Assembly (NCBI GenBank): GCA_022539475.1 | Contig: VCMS01000359.1 | Span: 97,026 to 122,194, forward strand | Direction of reading: 5' to 3' | DNA from: Gracilaria domingensis | Taxonomy: Eukaryota; Rhodophyta; Florideophyceae; Gracilariales; Gracilariaceae | Length of the DNA: 25,169 bases | Part shown: piece by piece, positions 7,574-15,106 of the stretch | How positions within the stretch are numbered: the stretch's first letter is position 1 | Layout: the number at the start of each line of letters is the position of its first letter | Translations under genes and position numbers: made by a program | The notes under the pieces: generated by a model | Database searches by the model: none | What the model saw: only the letters and a program-made list of their open reading frames with translations | What the model was told of the DNA's origin: nothing

Positions 7574-8040
7574 GTCTGTGTTCTGCAAAGTGGAATATAG
7601 TCTGTTCGCTTTGGAAACTAAGCTAGTTTTGGGGCTATTTGGGGCGCGCGAGCGGGTAGCAGAGGCTGGCACTCAAAAAATTAAGAAATTTTGGAATATT
7701 AAATTCCATTTCGCGCAGTTTAGTTCTTGGGTCCCCTAGTTTTTGTAGAGGTTCTACTTCGCCGCATCAACCCATTCACTCTTTTCCGCGACCCTCTCTC
7801 AAAACTGCACTCGTGCTAGTTTGCCTTTCCATTTTCTCCCATGTTGCAATGCCAATCGCAACTCATCCCACCTCAATCATCCCATCACTTCTTCCCAGTC
7901 CACACCACCCCCGCTATTTACCCATTTCTCGCCCATCACGCGTTCCCATCCTCTCTCTCCGTCTCCGCAAACGTCATTTTGTAGAAGTCAGGTGTACAAC
8001 CCTCCCCCTTCTCGTATACCCGCCTCGCCCCAAAACGGCT
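7574..8040. other. Intergenic, no gene recognised
   Basis: It contains a GC-rich patch near 7640 and a short palindrome TGGAATATTAAATTCCA at about 7692-7708. The pyrimidine-rich part from 7760 produces proline/serine-rich open frames on the plus strand that look like by-products of composition. Confidence 0.5.
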
Positions 8041-8970
8041 TCAAATCCCTCCCATTCTTCTCTCCTCCTGTCCCCTCAGAATCCCCTTCGCAGTCCGCGC
8101 TACCTCCGCCGCACTCCTAAACCCAGTCACCACCGGAGCTCCGACTCCCTCCCGCCGCACCTCCTCCACCACCTTCTTCATCTCCTTACGCCTCTTCTTC
8201 AGACGGCTCTTCCCATCCCCAACCCCACCACCCTTTGTCTTCGGTGTCACAGGAGACCACTTCTGCACCGCCACCCTTCCCACACTTCCCTTCTCCGTCT
8301 TTCCCTCCACACCTCCTTTCACCGTCTTCTCTTCCACCAATCTTTGCCTCTTGCCCAGCTCCTTCACCTCCTTCTCCAGCACGTCCAACCTCTCGTTCAG
8401 AACCCTATTCTCCTCCCGCAACTCTCCAACCTCCCTTCCCGCACACTCCACTATCCCATACACATGATTTCTCATCTCCACTCCCAATACCGACAACGAA
8501 TTCCGCAGGCCCGAAATCGCCTCAACCGAAACACCACTACCACCCCCACTCAGCACCACACCGCCCATTTCCGTTACAATCTCCACAATTCCATCGTCCA
8601 GTTGCTCCTTCATCACCAACCCCAACATCCCCACTCTCGCCTTCATCTCCCCTACAAACCGCATCTCCCTGTCACCCTCTCCGCCCCCACTCTCTATCTG
8701 GTCTCCAACCTCTAACTGACTCAGATGCACCGCACCCCTTCTCTCCATTGCGACCCCCTCCACCTCCAATTCTACACCCTTCTCCAGCTCATCACCATCC
8801 CCTCTCCTCGCCTCACACTCCTTTCCTTCCTCGGCCACTTCCTTCTTCTGCAACATCCGACCAGCCGCCGTAATCACGTCCTCTTTCCGCTTTGGTGACG
8901 GCGTCTGCGGTACCTCCTCCCCCTCCAACAGCGCCAACAGCTCCTCATCCTTCACGTATCCGTTCGACAT
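8041..8970 (-). CDS. Hypothetical acidic coiled-coil protein
   Basis: The protein is 309 aa from the ATG at 8970 (MSNGYVKDEELLALLEGEEV); the frame extends about 32 codons upstream without a convincing start. The order of segments is an acidic N-terminus with a TPSPKRKED motif, a Glu/Lys-rich middle, a predicted coiled coil (ELREENRVLNERLDVLEKEV, about residues 185-220), and a basic C-terminus (KSRLKKRRKEMKKVVEEVRR). I do not recognise it. The layout resembles ORF1/gag-like proteins of retroelements, but no reverse transcriptase is nearby. After the stop at 8041 another frame stays open for about 25 codons (EAVLGRGGYTRRGRVVHLTS), so a frameshifted tail is possible. The opposite strand gives long Pro/Ser/His-rich frames, but their composition argues against them being real. 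Confidence 0.6.
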   Translation of the reverse strand: MSNGYVKDEELLALLEGEEVPQTPSPKRKEDVITAAGRMLQKKEVAEEGKECEARRGDGDELEKGVELEVEGVAMERRGAVHLSQLEVGDQIESGGGEGDREMRFVGEMKARVGMLGLVMKEQLDDGIVEIVTEMGGVVLSGGGSGVSVEAISGLRNSLSVLGVEMRNHVYGIVECAGREVGELREENRVLNERLDVLEKEVKELGKRQRLVEEKTVKGGVEGKTEKGSVGRVAVQKWSPVTPKTKGGGVGDGKSRLKKRRKEMKKVVEEVRREGVGAPVVTGFRSAAEVARTAKGILRGQEERRMGGI

Positions 8971-9203
8971 CTTCAGAAGAAGAAGTAGTAGTTGGATCGA
9001 AGTTTCCGCTGCGATACAGTGCAATCGAGCTAAACTGTGCTGTCCACCCCCACTGTCCAACCACACGGGCTATATCCAGCACCATGATTGTCCCTGTTTC
9101 CCTCATCCCATTTCCGGCCAAAACATCTACTGTACACCTCCGCACCTTCCACTATTTAAGCGCCATCTCTCTGTCCCCTCTTCACATAGTCCCCACCCAC
9201 CTC

Positions 9204-9536
9204 GCCTCGACCGGCGATATTTTTCTCTTCCACCATAACCTCACTCGATGGTTATAGCAAAACAGGAAGATATTGCCAGTGGAGGCAAGCTAGGGACTAG
9301 TGATTGTACTTAGAGTTGCTCACCCTCTGTCTCGACTGGGGGCATGTTCTTCTTCCGTCACATCCTTTGTGGGTTGTGACAAAAAAAGAATATGTCACCA
9401 GTCGACACCGGATGAATAACAATGGTAGCACGTAGAGTAGTTCATCCTCCCTCTCAGCGTCCACTGGGGATATATTGATGTTCTCTCACATCTTTTCCCG
9501 GTTGTGATACAAGAGAAATACATCTCCATTGGAGAC
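9204..9536. repeat. Three tandem hairpin units with a 127-128 bp period
   Basis: Hairpins lie at 9204-9286, 9332-9405 and 9459-9536, each 74-83 nt. Unit 1 pairs GGCGATAT with ATATTGCC and ATAACC with GGTTAT. Unit 2 pairs TCGACTGG with CCAGTCGA and GTCACA with TGTGAC. Unit 3 pairs TCACA with TGTGA and its outer ends more loosely. The linkers are also related (CTTAGAGTTGCTCACCCTC versus CGTAGAGTAGTTCATCCTC), so whole units were duplicated. Pairing survives sequence divergence, which hints at structured RNA. No protein-coding frame crosses the array. Confidence 0.7.
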
Positions 9537-9603
9537 GGAGAATATAGTCGTGATAACACGTAAAGGTAACAATGTAATAAACAATAAATTTATGCTACTA
9601 TCT

Positions 9604-9924
9604 CTAACCAACCTTTCGAAAACCAGCTATGACATGAGCTGTGTTACTCGAGCCAAAGATTGCAGATCCTGCAACTGAAATGTTTGCACCGGCCTTCACT
9701 ACTCCTTTCACAGTACTCACTCCAATACCCCCATCCACCTGTATCCCTATTCTTGGGTACAACTCCCTTGCATGTCGCACCTTCTCAAGAACACCCTCCA
9801 TAAACGCCTGTCCTCCAAACCCTGACTCCACCGTCATCAACAATAACATGTCTACAACTCCTTCCTTCATAAGTGCTTCTACGACCTTTATAGACGTATT
9901 CGGGCGCAACCCAACTCCATCCTT
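9604..9924 (-). pseudogene. rpe: Ribulose-phosphate 3-epimerase, C-terminal fragment
   Basis: RPE interconverts ribulose-5-phosphate and xylulose-5-phosphate in the pentose-phosphate and Calvin cycles. The frame KDGVGLRPNTSIKVVEALMK, followed by VDMLLLMTVESGFGGQAFME, IQVDGGIG and AGANISVAGSAIFG, matches the second half of the TIM barrel, including the conserved phosphate-binding glycines and the VDGG aspartate. Only about 105 of the usual 220-230 residues are present. The first half, with the metal-binding His and Asp residues, is absent upstream, where a stop immediately precedes KDGVG. Either this is a fragment, or it is a last exon beginning after AATTAAAAG; I see no earlier exon as far as 10120. 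Confidence 0.75.
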
Positions 9925-10321
9925 TTAATTATGGCAATCCGAGTGAAGCTATAGAACCCGTTCACGTCATTTATGAAGCCAAAATGGCTCCTTTCACCCT
10001 GTATTCAAGCTCCCCGTAACTCGTACTTTACAACTACTTTACAACTCAGGTTCGAAATCAGTTTCATTCATTGCACACTTTCTACTCTTCCACCTACTTT
10101 TCATAAAACATCATCACACTTTGTGGCTTGTCGTCTCATACAAGCCCTATCATTCATTCAGTACAATCACATATCATACATTTCGCTCACTTTCACAAAG
10201 TGAACCATGTTCCCGTTCTGCGCTTCCCAACCGTTTTTACTTAAGTATCACTCTTTACCCCAGCAGTTCTCCGCCCCATCTTCCATTTCCATCGTCACAC
10301 AAAAACATTCGAACACTTGCA

Positions 10322-11224
10322 ATGAACTCCCAGTCCGACATGCCTCCCACTCCGCCTCCGAGTCCCAGATACTCTGACGTCTCTCAGGCCTCATCTCCCG
10401 CCCGAAGGACTCGGGCCGTTATTGTTGGAAGGGGGCGTATAGGTACCATGCTGGCGAACGAAGAAGATACGGTCATTTCCGCACACGATTTCTGCAGCAT
10501 GGCTGCTACCTCTCATCTTTCTGATGTACCGATACTAGTTTGTGGAAGAACGAACACCCTGGAGACCGTAATTCAGGCTTGCCCTTATTCGCTCAGAGAG
10601 AATCTCGTTTTCTTCCAGAATGAAGACATCATACCATTGGTTTCGAAGCTCGGTGTGGACAAATGTTCAAAAGTTGTCCTATACGTTGGTGTCCCCTCAA
10701 GAAACGCAGCTCCGCAGGATGGTGTCACTCCTCAAAGTCCGGATGGTCTCACTGTCGCAACAGGAAAGTGGGCCTCCAACGTTGCAGACAGGTTTAGGTC
10801 TATGGGTCTCACTTGCGGGGTTGTCGACGAAGACACATTTCTCGTAAGCTATTATGAGAAGCTCGTGTGGCTATCATCGTTCAACATCGTCGGGGCCTCA
10901 AGAGGTTTCATTCCTATGGACGTAGTCGCTACGGAGTGCAGTACGGTTGTGCTCACAATAATGAAAGAGCTCTTGAAGATAGTTTCGCTTAAGACAGGTA
11001 CTACTTTCAACCTGGAAGAGACCGTTGGGCGACTTCTTGCATATGGGAAAACTCTCGTTGGCTTCCCTACTTCTTTCTCCGACTTTCAGTTTAGGAACGC
11101 GTACTTCTACGACTTTTCCCGCCAAGAAAGAAACATCGTAGGCGGTGACCCCGCTCCTTTTCATACAAACTACGTCAACGTTGTTAAGGAAAAGTTATCC
11201 CCCTCCCCATTCCCCCAGCTCTGA
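10322..11224 (+). CDS. Ketopantoate reductase-like (ApbA/PanE-like) Rossmann protein
   Basis: The protein is 300 aa from the ATG at 10322. After a Pro/Ser-rich leader (PPTPPPSPRYSDVSQASSPA) comes a beta-strand and nucleotide loop, AVIVGRGRIGTMLA (GxGxxG), typical of NAD(P)-binding domains. Further on, VPILVCGRTNTLETVI fits the first half of the Rossmann domain. YYEKLVWLSSFNIVGASRGF followed by DVVATECSTVVLTIMKELLK resembles the helical C-terminal domain of ApbA-like reductases. The leader could be a short targeting or disordered segment. Ketopantoate reductases reduce ketopantoate in pantothenate synthesis, but this group may act on another substrate. The frame is open upstream to 10121, but the sequence there looks non-coding. 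Similarity is judged by eye. Confidence 0.6.
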   Translation: MNSQSDMPPTPPPSPRYSDVSQASSPARRTRAVIVGRGRIGTMLANEEDTVISAHDFCSMAATSHLSDVPILVCGRTNTLETVIQACPYSLRENLVFFQNEDIIPLVSKLGVDKCSKVVLYVGVPSRNAAPQDGVTPQSPDGLTVATGKWASNVADRFRSMGLTCGVVDEDTFLVSYYEKLVWLSSFNIVGASRGFIPMDVVATECSTVVLTIMKELLKIVSLKTGTTFNLEETVGRLLAYGKTLVGFPTSFSDFQFRNAYFYDFSRQERNIVGGDPAPFHTNYVNVVKEKLSPSPFPQL

Positions 11225-11851
11225 GGTTAGAACACATGACTTTTCGGTGTTGTAAACCTTTTAGAGATAGTTAAACATAAAAGTTACTTTATCGAAATGA
11301 CCTGTTCCTATTACATTACTTATATTGGTCGTTCTTCTGTGGTTCAAATATGCCGCTTTAAATCCTACATCCCTTATCACTAATACTTCGCTAAGATTTT
11401 GCTAGATAGAACATGGTCATTCCATATTATTAGAGTGCACGATACTAGTAACGAAACAAGTACAAAAATTGTGCTATTTCTGAAGAACTAAGCGTTTGCA
11501 TTACTTGGGGCACCCGTATAAAGTAAGGTAAACCTTTTATGGGTTTCAACCCGTAATGGAGGTTGTTTTACTCTTCTTGATTTCTAAGCTCATGTTAAAG
11601 ATATTTACAGTTTTCTTTACCCACTTGAACCCGTACATATAATTTATGACTAAACCATCCTTTCTTTACTTTAAATCGATGCAAAAACTTCTCCTCCTAG
11701 TAACGTTTTAAAACAGTACTACAATACCCGTATATGGTCGTTCTTAGACTCTTTTTATACTACGAAACACCTTGTGAACATCAATCACATCTTTCTCATT
11801 CGTATACCCACACCCATTTGCAAAACGAACCCTTTCGAAAGCTTTCAAAAC
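11225..11851. other. AT-rich intergenic region
   Basis: No convincing coding frame is present. A weak inverted repeat lies at about 11528-11571 (GTAAACCTTTTATGGGTT paired loosely with AACCCGTAATGGAGGTT). A TATA-like TTTTTATACTA at about 11752 could serve the HAD gene that follows. Confidence 0.45.
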
Positions 11852-12724
11852 ATGTGTAACTCAGAAGTTAGAGCCCAAGAAGTAACTCCTCAGCAGCTGG
11901 CTAACGAAATATTCGAAAATGGCTACGCCGTGATTAGTGATATTGACGGTACTCTGAAAAGAGCTGGGGAGAACATTCCTGCCGAAACAGTCAAATGCAT
12001 GAAGTACATCAATGCACGCGTTGGTTTCGGAGTTGCTACTGGGCGAGATATAGAGGATGTCGAGAGTTTCATGGAGCACCTGCGTGGCTACAATTTTGGC
12101 ATCTCTGGAAACCAAGGCGCACGGGTGAGATTATCCAATGGTACCGAAATTGATCAGGACCTTGACAGGGAAGGGTACGAAAGATGTGCAGCCGAACTTG
12201 AGAGACTTGCACTCTCCTTAAATGAATCGCACGGACTTCACGAAGAGCGTCAACAAGCAGTGGTGAGCACTAGAAAAGACAGTGGACTCCCTAACTTCAC
12301 GTACAATGGACTGTCGAAGTGGAAAACAGAAGTTAACTCCGGTATTTCAAAAGTGTTGACATCCTTACCGAACCTGGTTGCGTACCCTCAAGATGAAAAC
12401 TGTGACATAGGGGACATTCGTTTCACGAAAAATAGTGGGGCGCTAGCCTTGGTTGAAAACGACCCCCAGTTCGACACACATTTAATCGTTGCTTTCGGGA
12501 ATGCTTCCAATGATGGCCCTCTATATGAAATGGCAACCCTGGAAGTTCATGTGAAGGGAGAAGACCATCCAGCAGCGGTAACATATCTTGTTGATGGGGT
12601 GGAGGACGTGCATGAGACCATCAGAAGGGTGGCAGAACTGTACGGGTACACAAAATGCAAGTGTCAATGGTTTAGAAATGCTCTTGGAATTTGTTTCAAG
12701 TACTACGATGCCTGTAATACTTAG
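11852..12724 (+). CDS. HAD-superfamily hydrolase (small sugar-phosphatase-like)
   Basis: The protein is 290 aa from MCNSEVRAQE; a longer frame starts at a GTG 26 codons earlier. Motif I is ISDIDGTLKRAG with the nucleophile Asp at 30 and the acid/base Asp at 32. GVATGRDIEDV marks the following conserved Thr/Gly region, and VAFGNASNDGPLYEMA near the C-terminus matches the acidic motif IV region, with Asn where many members have Asp at the first position. ISGNQGARV and LPNFTYNGL lie in the cap region, giving a layout like trehalose-phosphate phosphatase or Cof-type HADs. The substrate is unknown. A truncated paralogue lies tail-to-tail 52 bp downstream (12777-13433), sharing GRD.EDVE, FG.S.N.GA and DSGLPNF.YN.L. 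An AATAAA follows the stop by about 20 bp. Confidence 0.75.
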   Translation: MCNSEVRAQEVTPQQLANEIFENGYAVISDIDGTLKRAGENIPAETVKCMKYINARVGFGVATGRDIEDVESFMEHLRGYNFGISGNQGARVRLSNGTEIDQDLDREGYERCAAELERLALSLNESHGLHEERQQAVVSTRKDSGLPNFTYNGLSKWKTEVNSGISKVLTSLPNLVAYPQDENCDIGDIRFTKNSGALALVENDPQFDTHLIVAFGNASNDGPLYEMATLEVHVKGEDHPAAVTYLVDGVEDVHETIRRVAELYGYTKCKCQWFRNALGICFKYYDACNT

Positions 12725-12744
12725 CTATGATATGAGATCTCAGT

Positions 12745-12750
12745 AATAAA
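12745..12750 (+). promoter_or_regulatory. AATAAA polyadenylation signal after the HAD gene
   Basis: The hexamer sits 20 bp after the stop codon at 12724, in the 52-bp gap between two convergent HAD genes. It is a canonical match in a plausible position; its use is inferred. Confidence 0.4.
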
Positions 12751-12776
12751 AGTGTCGTATATATCTCAATACCGTT

Positions 12777-13433
12777 TTATGATTCATGGTGGTCTTTATC
12801 GTGCTGCTTTTCCTCGTAGCCGTACAACGGAGCCACCAACATAATTGTCGAATGTACATCCTCCACGCTTTCGAACAGGTTGTGTACTCCACCCGGGATA
12901 CAATCTTCTTTGACGTGAACGCCGTACACGCCTATCTCATGCAAAGGCCCGTCGCTTAAAGCACTTCCGAACATCACGACGTCATCCGTATCAATAAATC
13001 TCGGTTCATTATCCACAAGATTTTCTCCTCCGCTTCCTTTTGTGTATCGCTTGTCCACAATTTCGCAACTTTTATCGCCGGGATAGATAACAAACGCATC
13101 CATCTTCTGCAACAGATCCCCAATAGCAGAATCCACTTCTTCTTTCCACTGCCACAGTTTGTTGTACACGAAATTGGGAAGGCCACTATCACTTCTGGTC
13201 TCCACGAACCCCTTGTCATCATCATTCACAATACCATGCCTCCTATTCAAATCCATTGCCAGGAACAGTAGTCCGTCAACAGTGTAGTCAAGGGTGTGAT
13301 CATTGAATGCAGCCTTAATTTCCCTCTCGTCAGAGAAACGCAGCAAAGCTCCATGATTCGCCGAGACACCAAACTTATAGTCTCCGAGTCCTTCCATTTT
13401 CCCCTCCACGTCGCCCACATCACGCCCTGGACG
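12777..13433 (-). pseudogene. HAD-hydrolase paralogue, 5' end missing at the junction with element copy 2
   Basis: On the minus strand PGRDVGDVEGKMEGL, then FGVSANHGALLRF, RSDSGLPNFVYNKLWQWK, VVMFGSALSDGPLHEIGVYG and VEDVHSTIMLVAPLYGYEE align throughout with the HAD protein at 11852-12724. The homology stops just upstream of GRD, so about 60 N-terminal residues, including the DxDGT nucleophile motif, are gone. Ten bases further begins the leader of element copy 2. The minus-strand frame happens to continue through the antisense of that leader to 13619, giving a fused open frame of about 280 aa that is probably meaningless. Without motif I the product cannot be a normal HAD phosphatase. The pair is an inverted, tail-to-tail duplication. 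Confidence 0.8.
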
Positions 13434-13612
13434 ATTTTTTGACACCCTCCGGAGACCTCCCAAAACACTCCTCCCGGCACTTCCGGCAGTGATTTCGCTG
13501 CACACGCCGTGCACATATATCAAACTAGAGAAAACTAGCGCTTCACACCCACTTGATCCGCGACTTTTAGCACAATACGGGACGGTTGCAATAGCTCCGA
13601 ATCGCGACGTGG

Positions 13613-13654
13613 CCGACACGCGACGCTATCGCTCCGACACGCGACGCTATCGCA
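13613..13654 (+). repeat. 21-bp tandem duplication in the copy 2 leader
   Basis: CCGACACGCGACGCTATCGC occurs twice in tandem (one base longer per unit, one mismatch). Copy 1 has a single unit at about 1611-1631. It is the only length difference I see between the two leaders. Confidence 0.8.
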
Positions 13655-13666
13655 CCGAGCGGACAC

Positions 13667-13755
13667 GGACACGGACGAGACTGGCAGTGCGCTGGGAGAA
13701 GCTGCCGAAAGCGGGGTTGCCCAGCGTAAGTCGCCATTTAAAGGCTCGCCTCCGT
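13667..13755 (+). promoter_or_regulatory. Shared leader box, copy 2
   Basis: This is the third instance of the 89-bp box, with about two differences from 1644-1732. It lies at the same distance from its ATG (13772), so the deleted copy keeps whatever promoter or leader function the box has. Confidence 0.55.
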
Positions 13756-13771
13756 TGTTTGCGCTGAAGCG

Positions 13772-14941
13772 ATGGATTCCACCGATGTTGGAGAGGAGAT
13801 ACATCCTATCGACATGAGTGCTCCGCCTCCGGCGTTCCATGCATATGTCAGACTTTTCTTGGTTCTTCGCGATGCTTTGGCAAACAGCGATGGAGGCCCT
13901 GATCGGCCACGGGACGTGAGGTTTAGAGGGTTAATAGAGTTCTGCGCCGAGAACTATAAGAGTATTCCGGAGGCAAGGAAGATGTTTGAGGAGGCCACTA
14001 ACTCCAAGAACCTCCAGAACTTGACACTGCAACAGCTGCGAAAGAGTGTTGTGAATAACAAACCTGTGGAACAACGATATCTTGTAACCAAGCTTCTTGA
14101 CAAGAAGGACGGGGATGAGGACCAGAGACTGCGCGATTTTTTCCTTCTCTCTATGGATATGGGTATATACCTACCGGTGCAATGCCTGGTTGGTTATTTC
14201 ATGACCAGGAGAAAGCAGGTTCTGAAGACGACAGTGTTCATCCCACCAACAGCTGTGAACCCATTTGAGGTCGTTATATACTTATCATACCTCGGCCACA
14301 TAATGGGAGAGAACGACAACATCCGAATGATGGAGAAGAAACAACCGAAAAAGAAACGAAAAGTGAACCATGCACCATCTGTGTACATACCCACTTTTAC
14401 GTCGTTCTCCAAAGACAACTGTGATCGACTGGGATTCGCTATCAGTGAGGTCGTATGGGCATGGAGTTGTTTTGCGGCTCATCTTGGATACACGAACGTT
14501 CAGCATATGGTGAAACCATACATTTACATGAATATGCAGACGTTGAAGTATACGGCGCTAGAGACACGGGAGTCTGGTTATGCCCCGCCGAGCCAGAGTA
14601 CTCGATTCAACACAAAGGATGTGCCACAGAGCAGTACTAGTGGATCGGTGGAGACCTTGAGTGATGAATGCGATACAAACCTCCGAATACTGGCTAAGGA
14701 ATTTTTGACAGACCTCGAAACCGTATGCACCCACGATAGCCTCTATAGCTTACGGGCTGATCAGATGAGGAACTGGATAGAGTTTTCGGAGATACGGATG
14801 GATACCGTATCTGGTTCTGACTCCGGTGAGTTGCCTGCTCGATTTCAGAAGTTTTCGGAGTTGCTATGGAAACCGATACAGGATATGCGTCATGCGGCAG
14901 GGTTCCATGTCGGCATTCACGCGAGAACAAGTTTTTATTGA
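13772..14941 (+). CDS. N-terminal half of the element methyltransferase protein (truncated, 389 aa)
   Basis: The first 384 residues match the copy 1 protein with six substitutions that I can see (for example D6V, G50R, and K to E in AKEFL). The deletion junction then adds five residues (RTSFY) and a TGA. The AdoMet motif and the DPPF catalytic motif are gone, so it cannot methylate DNA. The intact nuclear signal PKKKRKV (192-198) and the unknown N-terminal domain remain, and the leader is preserved. It might act as a repressor or competitor of the full-length protein, as internally deleted transposons sometimes do, or it may simply be decaying: I see about six amino-acid changes against two silent ones, which does not suggest purifying selection. 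As a reading frame it is intact. Confidence 0.6.
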   Translation: MDSTDVGEEIHPIDMSAPPPAFHAYVRLFLVLRDALANSDGGPDRPRDVRFRGLIEFCAENYKSIPEARKMFEEATNSKNLQNLTLQQLRKSVVNNKPVEQRYLVTKLLDKKDGDEDQRLRDFFLLSMDMGIYLPVQCLVGYFMTRRKQVLKTTVFIPPTAVNPFEVVIYLSYLGHIMGENDNIRMMEKKQPKKKRKVNHAPSVYIPTFTSFSKDNCDRLGFAISEVVWAWSCFAAHLGYTNVQHMVKPYIYMNMQTLKYTALETRESGYAPPSQSTRFNTKDVPQSSTSGSVETLSDECDTNLRILAKEFLTDLETVCTHDSLYSLRADQMRNWIEFSEIRMDTVSGSDSGELPARFQKFSELLWKPIQDMRHAAGFHVGIHARTSFY

Positions 14942-15106
14942 CAGTGTGAGCCTAAGATTGGGGTCTATTAGCGATTGTTTCGTTGGTGAATGCGAGGAAG
15001 GGGATATGGAGTTCAAGGAAATGGACATGAACGATTTCGGAAGTAACACAGGATCACAAGAAAAGGCACCAGAAGGTGAACATGTAGGGGATAGAGCCCT
15101 TAATGT

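Noticed and set aside
7813..8873. Long Pro/Ser/His-rich plus-strand frames
   Set aside because: They are the opposite strand of the Glu/Lys-rich coiled-coil gene, and their composition is that of a shadow frame.
9204..9536. CRISPR array
   Set aside because: The units are long imperfect hairpins with homologous linkers, not short identical repeats with unique spacers, and there are no cas genes.
12777..13619. 280-aa fused minus-strand protein including the antisense of the element leader
   Set aside because: The first 60 residues are the reverse frame of the leader, also open antisense in copy 1, so the fusion is accidental.
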